Source: Himantopus leucocephalus (taxonomy: Eukaryota; Chordata; Aves; Charadriiformes; Recurvirostridae). Taken from it: 64,000 bases of DNA. Positions 49,476-63,200 of the stretch are shown here, one piece after another. Under the pieces are notes generated by a model that was not told where the DNA came from, made no database searches, and saw nothing but the letters and a program-made list of their open reading frames with translations. A program made the translations under genes and the position numbers. The stretch spans positions 58,470,121 to 58,534,120 of the forward strand of contig RSEF01000003.1 of assembly GCA_003993805.1 (NCBI GenBank). The letters are read 5' to 3'. The first letter of the stretch is position 1; every line of letters begins with the position of its first letter.

Positions 49476-49514
49476 CTACGGTTCAGACATGCACTTTTGT
49501 CACCTGGTCTTCCT
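49476..49514 (-). other. HIVEP2: Candidate 39-nt non-coding HIVEP2 upstream exon
   Basis: A short segment is bounded by a pyrimidine-rich acceptor (CACCCTCCTCTGACTTTAG) and a strong donor (GTAG|GTGAGTAA) in the gene's orientation, 412 nt upstream of the giant exon. It contains ATG TCT GAA CCG TAG, a four-codon ORF whose stop is the last codon of the segment. The evidence is splice-site quality only; no transcript is available. Confidence 0.35.
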
Positions 49515-50322
49515 CTAAAGTCAGAGGAGGGTGATCAGTACTTCCAGAGGAGAAATCTTTCCATATCGTGATGGGTGCTTCAGACATAGAGGATGTCTAT
49601 GCACATGGCCCTCCACCCTGGAGATGCCTGTTTCTCACTGTTGGCTACGCAGAAATCCTAGATGACTACCTTGGAGTATATACCAAAGTTTAAGATTGCT
49701 AAAGTGAGGTACTTCTTACCTTAGATCATCTAACTGGTTTTACAAGAAGGTGTAGATCACCCTTTTAAACTACTTTTAAACAGTGAAAAGACAGATGTCA
49801 AATAAGCATTCTGAACACAACACTATTGGTACCTTTCCACATCTTCCAATCACTATATTAAATTTTAGTGAGCACGTCTTGCTAGAGGTAAAACATGTAT
49901 TAGAGAAATGAGCTATGACTGTGTTTATGTGACTTTAGCATTTTAGATTTCAATGTCGAAACACTTCCATCCAGCTATGCATGCACTTTTAATGCTTAAA
50001 TGCAATAGGTTTCCACAGTTCTATTACAAAGAAGAAAAGCTCAGAGGTATGATTTTCACAGACAAGTAGAGCATTTGAATTTGAAGAACAACGCAGACTT
50101 CCTGCTTCCATATTATCCAAACACAGGATATTTTCTGGATGAAACAGTGAGAATTATAAAGGCAGTCACAATTTTACAATAGCAAGGAAATGTTAAAAAA
50201 AAAGAAGTATTAGAGATACTGGAATATTTTTAATTCTTAGAATGGAAAAATTGAATTTGACTTCAAGAAACATTAGCAAAGTGCAGGAAAACACACAGGG
50301 AATGGGAATATAAAACAATTAC

Positions 50323-50367
50323 CTGCATCTCCTAGGCATCTAATAGGCATGACTATCTTCAAATTTC
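50323..50367 (-). other. HIVEP2: Candidate 45-nt non-coding HIVEP2 upstream exon
   Basis: The acceptor is a run of nine T ending TTACAG, and the donor is GCAG|GTAATT. The 45-nt segment holds three ATGs. Two are followed almost at once by stops (ATG CCT ATT AG... and ATG CCT AG...). The third, at the end, would read ten codons into the giant exon if spliced to 49063. It fits the multi-exon untranslated leader known for HIVEP2, but is supported only by splice signals. Confidence 0.38.
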
Positions 50368-53300
50368 CTGTAAAAAAAAAAATACAGTCATAAGAAATTC
50401 CTGATATTACGTATAGATACTGAAGAAAGTCTTCTATTCTTTACAGTAGAGGGCTGAAAATTTCATTTATCCGTCCACTGGGAAAATTTCACGTTGTGTC
50501 TCAGAGGTCTGAGCAACCACATTTGAAGAATAGTGAGTGAGAGTCTTTTTAAAGTGTTTATGTTTCTAGTGTGTAGATGAATAACTGCAAGTCCAAATGA
50601 ATGCAGTCTCACCTTCCTGAATCGGTAAAGAGAGAGCTGCCAATGTCCCTCTTCATTCCTATGCCTTTGCTAAGCCTGGATTATCCCTGAATCCCATTGG
50701 CAAATCCCCTTTCAATGACTCTCTCCGGCTAATACTTTTAGGCTCCCAGCCTCTCATTAAATGTTTCAGGGACCAGAACGAAACCCTGGTCAGGGTGTCA
50801 CCGCTCAGGTAGAAGAAAATGTAATGAAACGCAAGTAGTTTTCCAAATCAATTAACATCAGTGGGATACTGCTCATGAATATATGGCTGCCTTCTCAAAG
50901 AAGAAACCTACACACCAAATACATGGTTAAGAGACTTCTGTGACTACCACGATTTGCCACCTCTCTGACCATCACCAGACTGCAGGCTACTCTTTGTATT
51001 GCAGAAAAGACCAGCACAGAGAACACCCCTAAAAACAGGAGCCTGAACATCATCTTCCTGCCCTAAAGAGCATTTCTCCCATCAAAGGAGGACCCTCCCT
51101 TCCAGTTTTCAACAAATTTTATATTGAAAACAGATTTTGGCTTTTTGTTTCATTAAAAAGGATGTTTGTTCAATTGTGATAACAAAAGCAACAATTACGG
51201 CTTTTCTTTATGGTTTTTATTTAGGACAACATTCAGAGCATCTCTAAAGAACAGACGTTTAGAAATAGCTGGAGTATTAGCTTCAGAGTATGGGATATAG
51301 GCTACTATAATGATCCTTAATTAGAAACTGTCAGAAAAACAGCCAGAGCACTCATGCTTTCTCCATTGAATAAAACCAACAGACAATAAAATAGTAAAGT
51401 CTATAAAAGAAAAGAATTGTCAAAAATTGAAAAACAATTTCAATTCTTTGTAATTAAGAACACTTTCAAGGAACAAATGGATGGTAGTAAAGCCCCATGA
51501 CTTGATGCTAGTAGAATCTCTACTGTGCCACCTGCTATCAATTATTTATTTAATAGTACAAATAACATATCAGTAGTTAGGACAGCAATAGCTAATGGAC
51601 TGTTGCTTTAGTCAAATATGGATAACATATTTTTAAATTGTAACTATAAAGAATCCCATATAGTACAAAATAATAGCAAGCTATCAAATACAAACCAAAA
51701 TATTTTAGGTCATAATGTCATTCAGCTTTGATGAGCTAACGGTTTTTTAAATAACTCTCTTGTCTGATTCTCTAAAAGAAAAAAAAAGTAATCAAAGTAA
51801 AACTTTTTTAAATTTTCCTAATCTGCTTCCTTAAATAAAAAGTGTCATTACAAATGGAAAAAGAAATCCTCGTGCGCTATTTACAACATATCAAAAGTGG
51901 TTACTAATGGAGCAGCTCTGCAGTGCCTTACGAGGAAATGGCAGGTAAGTGGCAAACCATTTTCGACAGCTGAGCTAAACTGAATCTCAGGTCAGTAACG
52001 ATGCCAATATACGAGCACGGATGTAAAGGAAAACGTATGGCTTGAGAAGCAGAAACAGGGATGAGAGGGAATGTTCCTCACTGCCAGAGCATAATGTTAT
52101 TAGCCATCTTCAAAGAAAAATACTTTTCCCCTTATTAGGCAATTTTGCAAATGGTGAGGAAAAAATTTCTAGAAGATGGGAGTATCCTTTCTGTTCCATA
52201 CTCCCTCTACCGAGAGCACCTTTAGAGAAGAAATCTGTCAGTCACAGAAATGTGACAGTAATGGTTTTATTTGAGCAAAAAGATGATGCTAATACACTTC
52301 CAACAATTTTCTGTTCTGGACTGAGACCTCTGTTACAGAGTTCAAGCCATTCTGCGGTCCTGCTATTTTCAGAACATTCTATATAATTTTTCAACCTACA
52401 CTATGAAACAGGTATAGACTAATTACAGGGATTATCGATGGCTTAAGTTTGGTCAGAGTCACTCTCCTGGGGAAAATAAATCCCTTTCCAGAAGCAACAT
52501 AATCATTTCTGGTTTGGTTTGAGCTGCCATCCATCCTGTGCCAAAGATGGTTTTAATATTATTTCTTTCGGTCTCTTTTTTTTTCCCCCATCCCTAAAGG
52601 GAGACTGGCCTAACTGGAGAAATCTAAGACACTGCAAACTAGTTTGCATTCTGTCTGTTTTTTTCCAGCCAAGCCTCTATCTCATCTGCCTGCATCCACA
52701 GCCTAGCTTAAGCCAACAGACTTCCATTTTTCAACTGATTGTTTCTCCTTTAGAAAACATTGTAAATGTACTTTTCAACATTGCTCTTTATCAAAGATAT
52801 ACTATTCAACAGACAGAAACTCCCTATATTTCAAGTACTACACGTTTCAAACTAAGGAACTAAGGATGTTAAAAATGCTTGTTTTCTCTAATACCTTTGG
52901 CACGGTTCAGCTCCGCTGGAGTGACTAAGAGGAGCCCACCTACGCGGATCAGAAGCCGTACGGGAGTTGCACTGAGCACATCGTTTGACAGAAGCTGCAA
53001 AGTCCTGCCTGGCCGGGGCCCAAGCCAGGTTTCCCAGTAGGAATGTGGCCCAGGAGCCAGCTCCCCCAGCCACACTAACTGCACTATCTGCCCATTTCAA
53101 ACCTGGACATTCTACTTCTGTGAAAACTTTGCATATGAGACGATTACTGGGAAACTGGGAGCTGTATTTATGTCAGATGCACCTACTAAATCAAGACCTT
53201 TAAAACTTTCTAGAAAGGAGCATTATCCTGTCGCTCCTTCTCCTAAGGTGCCTTTGTGAGCTGCATGCAGGGGATGTATCTGGTTGACTGCAGAGCTCCA

Positions 53301-56300
53301 AGCTTATTCCTTCCTTTCTTTTATTTTTTTTTCTTTTTTCAGACCATTGAAATGGTTACACTCAACAGCTTTAAAATAAAATTTGGCAAAATACAACTTT
53401 TACTACTTCTCAATTTGTAGCTCATATTACGGCTCTTGCAAGTGAACAAATTGGAAGCTTATGTCTTCCAGGCTAAATCCTGAGTGCACCATACAGAATA
53501 AATATTGACTCTAGCGTAAGGACTAAGGGTCAGATCCAGCCCTGTTTTAAATCTTTTCTGTCCAGCTCTGCCAGCACAAAACCGTCCTAAAACCACAGTA
53601 ACTGGCCCCTGAAGAATTTGTATTCTATAGGGCGAGCGCTAGCACAGACAAGCTGCAGTGGCTCCTATGAAATCCTTACACTCAGGCACAGACCTCTGCC
53701 AAGACCCTTATTAGGCAAGTCTAGTTTATGTCTGGGATAAACCCAGCAGCCAAGCAGCCTTACAAGAGAGAGAGGCCACCTCTGAGCTCTTCCCCACCTG
53801 CAACTGGGAAGAAAATGGCCTTGGCCTTTTGGGAAGAAAGCACACCTTTGGCTTGCTGTCCTACCCCACGTTTCCTTCTGCCCCACTAACGATATTCCCC
53901 AAAGAGCTGTTTGGTGTTGACATCCCAGTGAAAAAAAAAAGACTGGGAACCCTGATAAAACATGGATTTACAGCTTCTTCTACCTAGGCAAAGTCATAGG
54001 CGGGCTAAGTCTGAAGAAGAGCTCTCAACCAGCAGTCAGTGTGCATCTCTGAACTGAAGGATTTAACTGGCACGAAGATAGACAAGCATTTGTTCATCCT
54101 TCTGTGCGAGGTTACAGGTTACATATTCATTCATGGGCTGCAGATGTTATGTAGCAACAGAACAAAAGGAATGCAGTCCCCGGGGTATGTAATTTTGACA
54201 TTTTACACAAATGAAAAAAAAGATAACCAACTGCAAGCTTTTTTATACTACTTGACAGCACACTTGCCATCTTTGAACTGTACTTACTAAAAAGATAAGG
54301 AAGAAGAAACACTTCCTAAATTTCCCAGTTTTGTAAAAAGGCTTCCCATTCTTGACCAGAGAGATTCGCTTTGCATTTCCAACAGCCCCTGGCTAGGGGT
54401 CCCATCTGACTGTGGTTTTGTAGCTGGCCTTCTACCTGTCTATTTGAACACCTCTAGGAATGACTGTAAATTCCTATGTCAACCACTGGTACTTGGCAAA
54501 GTCTTGAATTACTGGGGAATGCAAGGCTGCCTGTGCTTTTGCGGCAGTTTGGCAGGAGTTGTAAGACATCCTTTTACACAAGCGGTTCCAAGAAGGCAGC
54601 CCTTTTAAAACAGGCTAGGTGTATTTGTTTTAATCTACCACTTTCTATATTGTCTTTGCTGTTGTTACCTCTTCACATTTGAAGATACTACTCTAATTTT
54701 TTCATTTAATTGCACCACAGATGTTCTGCCTGGCCCCTGGATTTCAGCGCTTTATTGAACATATTGCTATTCTCCAAAACCAGCCAGAGAATCACAGTTT
54801 TGAAAATACCCTGAAACACTTAGAATAACACACATGGTTTTTTTAAATTTGGGCAGCTGAACTAATCATTACAATGTATTTTTTCAAATGTCATTTAAAA
54901 GTACTAGCCAATACAAAAACAAGTGCTGCTGAGGAAGTACATAGTACACTGTGAATTTACTATGAAATGATCAAACAAACTGTATTAAGCTTCCTTGAGG
55001 AGAAGCTACAGGGCAGGTTCTGTTCTCCATTGCTATGTTGGGTAAACACTTGTGCTGACACGGATTCCCCAAGAAGGTGGGAACTGAGGGGACTCACTGA
55101 GAGGATTCAGTTACAGACGCATCAAGGGTAGACTGCAAGCTCGCCGTGACCAAACACCAACTTCAGGCTTTTACTCTCAGGTTTCTATGAACTCACGTTT
55201 GTGTCCCTGGTAGCTGCTGTTTTCAAGGAACAAAATCTGTGCACATAAAACTAGAAGTGGTGTAAAACCTGGCATCCTGATTTCTGCAATTATTATTTCA
55301 GTGCTTGCACTAAATCTGACTCATATTTTGAGAACTATTCTAGAATCTCAGATGTTGAGAGATGGTATATAACAGCACATTTTACTTAATTGTAGTAGTA
55401 TTGATTATTTCATCCATTTTAAGGCTTTACCAAACTCACCTTAATCTTCTTAATTCAGACAATTCTAACTATTATCTGAGAACTTTATCTGAGTACGTTG
55501 AAGAAGATAACTGGAACTTGTTTGCTTAAAAGCATGCTGAAGCCAACTAAGAAATCAAATAAATAAACAAATCTGTCATATTCTAACACTGTTAACCTTA
55601 ACTGTAGCAACTTGCACCCGTCTCAGACATTTCATATAAATGTCAATGGGTATATGCTGTGAAGAAGAACAAGGTTCTCCTTCCTTCCTCTGAATGTGAT
55701 CCTGCTGAATCAGAGGTCAGGCACACTCTATCCCTTCTGCAGTGACCTTACAGAGAAATCAGGAATGAGACAAGAGTCTCTCATTTGACTTCAAGGAGCT
55801 TTGAACAGATATGAGGTTTGACTCAAAGCGACTAAAAGGAGACAAATTATTCCAACAGCACGTAACAGTAGAAGGCAAATTCTGCCCTACATTATCCTGG
55901 TATGAATCTGAGATAATGAGTAGCAAATCCAAGGGCATAATTCCAGATTTATTCCCCATAAAAACAAACAGAATCAGGTATCACTTAGGTTTAGGCTTTT
56001 ACACCCTATGTACTAAATATCTGAGATTATTTTTTACAAGGTGAAAATAAACTAATCCAACACCTCTAAGATGTCTACAGAGAAATTCGGAACATATATT
56101 TCAATAAATGTTCCATAACACAGTATCAAGAAAACATGGGCGATTTTCTTTAAGAGATGCTGGCTTGCATCAGAAAAGCTTAGCGCACAGCTGCAGCAAA
56201 ACACTCAGTTTTTGCTAGGTTAAGTATCTCAAATATAATTTTAAATTGCCACTCTCTATAGAAAAATAGCACCCCCCAAAAAACTTAAATTCCAGTTGAG

Positions 56301-57260
56301 TGTATTTTAAGAAGCCATAGAAGAAGGATTGCTCACTTAAAGTACATCACTATTTCCTGTTTCAGCATCATACACAATGTACACATTACTACCGGATGGA
56401 AAAAATGTATAAAAAAAGCTTTCACGTTGCCAAAGTCCAACTCAACACAGACTTATTTCCACAGGATGACTATTAAAAAAAAAAAAAAAGAAAAGGAGAA
56501 AAAGCTACACAGGAGCCAAATTAATCTTAAACACTTCCTTTATAGGCAAAAGTTTGCAAACAAATCACAGTCCTTCTCCTCGAATTGAACAAAAACCTGC
56601 TATCAAAGAGATGCCAAAACAGACTGCAGGACAAACAATCTTGTCAGTCAATTAGCAGCTAATTGATCTCTCTGATCCCCCTGCTTTTAAAGGATCAGGT
56701 AAATATTTTGTTTCTGGTTGCCTAACCTTGCTGTGCACATAAGAGTCTGTCGGAGGTGCTTAAGCATGTCAGATAATACTACCTGTTCTGACTGACCATC
56801 TTCTGATGTGGACATCCTGAATCTATCTCTATAGGGATCATTCAGATATGAAACTAAACAAGAAAATTATATAAACTGCTAATCTTCTTACGCTGTTACT
56901 TATTTCCTAGGGGAACAAGTTAAAATATGAAAACAGATGAGTAAAATACCAGTCATTTCCCACGTGGACTTGAAAATGGGATGGCAGAGGAATGGTACAG
57001 CTGACAGACAGCACTTCCAGTGTTATTAAAATTTCAGAAGGCAACAAAAATATCACAGTCATTTTGCCCCCCCTCCCCGATTTTCTTCTGAATCATAGTA
57101 CACAGTGACTTACAAGAATGAGAGCAGGTCCCATGCAGAGAACAGTCAGAAACAGATGCCGGCCACTAAGGTCCTCTTTAAACACTGTTTTGATGGCTGA
57201 AGTTAGTTTTATATGATGCCTAATTCCATTGGTCCTAACCTGCAGAAGAATGAGTTCCTC
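50368..57260. other. HIVEP2 upstream intron or flank, no supported gene
   Basis: Mostly AT-rich unique sequence. By analogy with mammalian HIVEP2 it is probably part of the long intron upstream of the coding exons. No exon is convincingly visible. Confidence 0.65.
56474..56488 (+). repeat. Poly(A) run
   Basis: Fourteen or so A, then GAAAAGGAG. No SINE or processed pseudogene body is recognised upstream. Confidence 0.8.
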
Positions 57261-57523
57261 TCACAGAATCACAGAATGGTCAGGGTTGGAAGGGACCTCT
57301 GGAGATCATCTAGTCCAACCCCCCTGCCAGAGCAGGGTCACCTACAGCAGGTTGCACAGGACGGCGTCCAGGTGGGTTTTGAATGTCTCCAGTGTGGTAC
57401 ACTCCACAACCTCTCTGGGCAGCCTGTTCCAGTGCTCTGCCACCCTCAAAGTAAAGAAGTTCCTCCTCATGTTAAGATGGAACTTCCTATGTTCAAGTTT
57501 GTGCCCGTTACCTCTTGTTCTCT
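57261..57523 (-). mobile_element. CR1 LINE 3'-end fragment
   Basis: The plus strand starts TCACAGAATCACAGAATGG, the complement of the ATTCTGTGATTCTGTGA tail that terminates CR1 elements. It continues through GTTGGAAGGGACCTCTGGAG and ATCATCTAGTCCAACCCCC, then TTCCTCCTCATGTT. It is therefore a 5'-truncated CR1 on the minus strand, about 260 nt long, with no coding capacity. CR1 is the typical non-LTR retrotransposon of birds and other sauropsids. Confidence 0.92.
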
Positions 57524-60187
57524 CAAGGGTGAGTTAAGTAGGAAGTAAACAGTAATTACTAAATACACATTAACAATGTAAAGTAGTATCCAAAGCAGTG
57601 CTGAGATACCAAATGAGCTCTTACTTCTTGGGCTGCTCTCTTCATCAGCAGAAACTCAACTCTATCTCACTTTCTTCTGAGCCACAGCAATTGAACATAA
57701 GGACACCACACCAAACCGATAACACATGAAATAGTTTCTGATCACTGTTTGTAGGTGTGATTACTTATTTTTCATGCCTGCAGTGCAGAAAAGAAATGCT
57801 TCTTTGGTCCTGCTTTTGGCCTTGAACTATTCTCATGTAAACAAATAGGCATTATGTAGCCCCTAATAAGCTAAATACCTAAAATCTGTGAAAAGCAGAG
57901 GCTCAGACACTAACCAAGGATGCTATGTGATGCCATTGAGATTGCAATGAAAGTTTTACATTTGCCAGAACTGGTGAAAATTACTGATATTAAAGATTTT
58001 TTTCTCAATTCAACACAAAGAAACGTGTTAATCAGAAAGGGAAATTTTGCCCCTTATAAAGGACAGATTAACTAAGCTATGAATTTAACAGCATTTCTGA
58101 AAGATAATGTGTATGCAAAGAGCAGGATTCCCATGTGGATGTGGTTTGTAGTCATTTCTAGATTTATAAAACATAATCTACAGTAAGAAGGGTAAGAACA
58201 GTGTCACTGGAGAGTTCAAACTGCTAAAGTTGTCAGATAGAACAATTTTCCTAACTGAAACGACATGCAAAGTCTGAAATGTCTCTGCATTTTCACGCAA
58301 GAACTGCAACCTTGGGCAGCAGCTGGAGAGAACAGACCTGGGCTGGTAAGTCCCTGCTAAGATATCATACAGCTTTTCCCCAAGTCTTCCCAGGAAAACA
58401 AAATCAAAATTTGTGTAAATATTGCATCATGTTTATGTACAAAGTAATTATTATTCTGTTGCCACATGGAAATATTAGGCAAATAGGCCTCTGCCTAGCA
58501 TTTTCATCTTAGAGGGAAAGTATCACTGAATTTTCTGGGAAGTGAGGTGGTTTTAGTTTAAAAGTTATGCAATCCTAATTATGCAACCACGGCAGATTCT
58601 GTGAACAGATATGCCTCCTTTCACACCGTGTCAGAAGAAGCCACTTGCATTTCACATGAAAATATCAGTGTCTTTCAAACACTTTCTTGAATGAGCAAAT
58701 GCACTGTCTCTGACAGACGCCCTCACCCTGGGAAGAATTACATAGGAAGACATTTATAGTATCTGAGCTCGCGTTCTTTTTCGCTCACACCAATTATTAT
58801 ACAAGCTTATTTTAAAACCTGTCATTGTTTACTAAGCCCTGTGGTCACCACATGTCAAAACAAAACCAGATGCATGCTAAACATCAGTAGCATTTTTTTT
58901 TCCATTTTTTGCACCCAAAGTAGAATGGGCCTTCGTGGCTGTTTTATTTCAATCCATTCTGAATATTTTGTTAAAGTTAAGCTGAGATAAGCTATTGAAC
59001 CCCAAATCCTATATATCCCAAAGATGTCACAACAGTCACTAGTCTGCAGCCAAAATGTTTCATTTCGACTAGTGATTCAATACAGGCATTTTGCTCTGGC
59101 AAATCTAGTCACTTAGCATTGCCTGAAGACTCTGACCACTGCAGCGGTAATATATGACACACTAATTAGACTGCACATTTAAGGATGCTGCTTTCTTTCC
59201 AATGCTCAGGATGCCTAGCAGGGGAAAAACAAACAAAAAAAAAAGCTCTTTAAAATTACTCTGGCCATATTTTACAGTACTTCCTTCTTTTTATTGCATG
59301 AAGCATTGGAAGTCAGTATGTACAAGATCTAATTGCATCAGAACACCTCTTAAAAATTTCAGTAAAATATGAATATGCTTTCTGCTGTGTTTTGAAATTT
59401 CACTCTTTGCTGTCAGGTTTCTTTCTACAAAACACAAATCAACTGTGTTTATGAACATGAGCATCACTCTTCTGAGTAAACACCTCTGAAAAGATGAAGG
59501 TCTACCAAAACGCCTGAATCCACATATAAAACCTCTGTTCTTCCACAGGGCTGTGTTGATATTTGAGGGACAGGCCAAGCTGACAGCTCGGTTACAGACT
59601 CTCAACAAGCGCAACACAATAAAACCCAAAACATTTCTTGCGAAAGGCACTGCTCAGGTTTCATGATGACTATCTATCAGGCAAGGTTAGACCAGGGCGC
59701 AGTATGACAGGGCATTCCTAGTACAAACAGCACCTTAAAGTTTCCTATATGTATCCCACATCACATCAACTTTTGAAACTACTCCAAGGAAACCTGCAAT
59801 GTGAAGTCATTATCGTCTACTTAATAAGTGACACAATGGGACACCAAATCGCTCCTACCCAGGAAAAGTCTAAGGAAGGACAGCAAAAATCTTCATTTCA
59901 GCCACCAGGCGAGAGCTCAGCGGGCTCTAAGAGGACATTTTCAGGGCTGATGGTCTATCAAAAGGGAAAGCAACCACTGCTCAGCTCTAGAAACCTCCAG
60001 AAAACTTCATACAGGGTTCTCCTTCTCCTGCATTATGCTTGGCCCATTTCACAAAATTTACCTTTTTTTCCACTGGCAAAAGCAAAAGTGAAATCACTTA
60101 AAGATCTGGTTCAAGAGTCTCTTGGGTGCTTGTGATATTCCAATGACACTTGTACACTACAAACAAAAGAAAGTATCACCAACATAC
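57524..60187. other. HIVEP2 upstream intron or flank between CR1 fragments
   Basis: Unique AT-rich sequence; nothing else recognised. Confidence 0.65.
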
Positions 60188-60284
60188 CATCACAGAATGC
60201 TTTGGGTGGAAGGAACCGTCAAAGATCATCTAGTTCAACTCCCAAACATTCCTTAGTCCAACCCCCAACATCCCCTCCGCAGAC
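60188..60284 (-). mobile_element. Short degraded CR1 LINE 3'-end fragment
   Basis: About 97 nt beginning ATCACAGAATGCTTTGGGTGG and continuing GATCATCTAGTTCAACTCCC then TTAGTCCAACCCCCAACATC. It has the same orientation as the larger fragment at 57.3 kb but is more diverged and ends early. The tail shows only one octamer. Confidence 0.8.
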
Positions 60285-63200
60285 AGGAAAATGAACACAT
60301 AGAGTATACACACAAGCATATGGGGCTTCATGTTTGCTGAGCTACACTTAAGCTAATTAATTACTAAACGTTCCTTGGGATAGCTCCTAACAATCTGAAA
60401 AACTGCCTTGTAAACCAAAAGCAGACAGGCTACTTTCCTTAAGACTAAAGCGCCATGTTTTAGCACTCAGACCACCCAAGCCAATTAATCAACTTGCTTA
60501 TTCAACTGAACTCTTCCCCCTACTTCTCTCTTCCTACCCCCCCCGCAGGATTTGAGGACACCCTGTTCGCCTGGAGACGGTGAATCACTACAAGCCAGCA
60601 GGCCCACTTGGTTCCTCAAAAGACAAAAAAGGTGTAAAAATAGCTCATACTAATGAAGCAAGTACAGCGTCAGCAGCCAGATGAGCGTGGGTGATCAGAT
60701 AAGGGTCTGTTGTTGCAAAGGGCAAATTATTAAGAGAACGCTTCTCCCTCTCTCCCTCTCCCTCTCTCTCTCTCTCTTTTTATTAAGCTTTGTTCTTCCT
60801 TCGCTGAAACCAGCCCTCTGCAACGCGTGATAAATGACACCTGACAAGATTGACTCCTCCTGTAATTGCAAGTTTCATACTGGCGCAGGAAGCAGTGCCT
60901 CACTACGAGCTGAAGGTACAGTGGAGGTGTCACTAAAAAAAAATAAAAAATAAAGAGAGGCAAAAATAAAGCCTAAAAATAGCCAGGACTACCCACTGAG
61001 TATGACTGTGTGGGTATATTTAGCTGGTCTAACACCAACTTTTCTTGTTAAAAACACAATCTTACCTTTATGTAAAAGAGTTTCCTGTTTCTAAACATAA
61101 CTTGAGAAACTTGAGAATGTGAAGGGGGAAAATTCAGATTTTTAAATTTTCCCTTTTTCACTGAGATTACCAAAAGATTAAAAGTGAAAAGACCAGGTAG
61201 ATCTTCCACGTGGGTTCTGCATCCTGACATCCCGTAACGAATAGATGAGAGTTTGCTATTAAGGCACCCTAATGCGGCCCATCGGACTAGGAAATAGATT
61301 CAGAAGCAAAACCAGAGCTTTACCAGCAAACTCCTCTGTGGACCAGAAATGAGACTGTGAGAGCTGAAGGAAGGGGGACACGTCCTATGCCAGCTCCGCT
61401 GCCTGAGCTAGCCCTGCCCTCGAGAGAAGGCTGTGCCCCACCAGAAGCAGACGACACACAGCCCGGAAGACTGACTAGATGCAGGTGCACTTTTACAGCC
61501 CTGTTCTGCAAGTCTCATCTACTCCAAGGCTAGTTTACATCAGCTTACCAGCAGAAAGGAGCTTTTAGGAAGGGTGTAAATATAACTTACTCCCATTGAA
61601 GGCACTCCTATGCTGCCTAATAAAGTGGCACGAGTATAAATGACCATCTGATACATATGAGCTGTATCGAGGAGCGCTTCCAACCGCACACTCGAATTGA
61701 TTGCCAAATACCTGTACTTAAAGGAATTAATGAATGTGCCTGTAAAGTGCTGGCGCCATACCTGTGCATGTCAGCTGGCACATGCGCCGCGGTGAGCGGA
61801 CACCAGCGGTCCGACACCACACACCATCCACCTGCTCCGCTGGGCTGCAGCCGAGGGGTTGCCTCACGCCCAGGAACAGGAGGGCTCGCACCACCGGCGC
61901 TTGCTAGCCTTGCTCATGGTGCCAGGCTGGCCACACGCTGACCCACTGCTCACCCCACCTTCCTGTGTCAGGAGTCCTGAAATTTTTACAGGTTTAATTG
62001 CAATCAGATGAGCCACAGCTATGCTCAGCATAGACGTTCAGAGATGTTCAGCAAACTGTCCTTCCAGGGCGACTTCGTGCTTCTGCACGGCGGGAGTTTT
62101 GCTCCCCCTACCCCAAAGGGAAGGCAAGCCCAGTCCCAAGGAGTCTCTGAAGACTGTCTGCAACTGTTTAAAGAACATTACTACAATATTAATACTGGAA
62201 GTAATACACGTGCCAACTTTGTAGTGCTCTGCATGAGCTGTGCAAGGAAATGGTCTTTTCTACAATTATGGTTTTTCTATTTAATATTGTGACTCCTTTG
62301 GCTGATGCTTACATGGGGGTTTTGTTTCATTATTATGCAGCCTTCCTGTGTGGCTCCAAATACCTCGCATCAGTCTTTCTGGGGCCACAGTTAAACAAAA
62401 ACACACAGGCTCACACCAGACCTTTTCTCTCATTTACAACAGGAAAAAAAGCCCACTGTAAGACATTGCCAACTTCACGTGCAAGACTCAATGAAAATGA
62501 TTATTCTGACATCACAATTTTTATTGTGTTTTGATTTTAAAATTAAAAAAAAAGTAATTGAAGTTAATAAGATTGTATTTTTAACATTATATCCAGTGGG
62601 AAATTGAGAGCATGCTCTTTTCTTGATATGCTGTGATGAATTCCCATTGATACAACTATTCTTTGTTCAGCATCATAGTTTTGTCTTTTCATCCTATGCC
62701 TCAGCAGTAAATTTAATAGTCACTGATTTTTTTTACTAGAATAGATAAACATTGTGATGCAAGACAAATCAGCTGATGATATTATTCTTCAGACAATTTA
62801 ATTTTCATCTGAAATGAAGAGTAAATGTTATTATATTAGACGAAATATGAATGTAAAAATAATTGCTAGTAGGTTTAAATACTGGAGACCATACTCTGGC
62901 AGTACATTTCCACAAAGTTAGTAGGAGACAGGATCACATACGCCATACCACTCTTAAGTTATAAAGCTAAAAGCATAGTGATCAAAACCGCAGCCTATCT
63001 CTCCACTCAGATTTGGAGCAGAAATTTTGTGTAACAGTTATATATTACTTATCTTTTTAAGACTTTACCTATTTAAAGAAAAAAGTACAAAGGAGAAGAT
63101 GAAATTAAAAAAAAAACTGCCAGAAAGGTTATTAGAAAAATGAAAAATTACCTTCACTGTACACTTAGGAAAATATTTGTTATTACATCGTATTTTCCAA

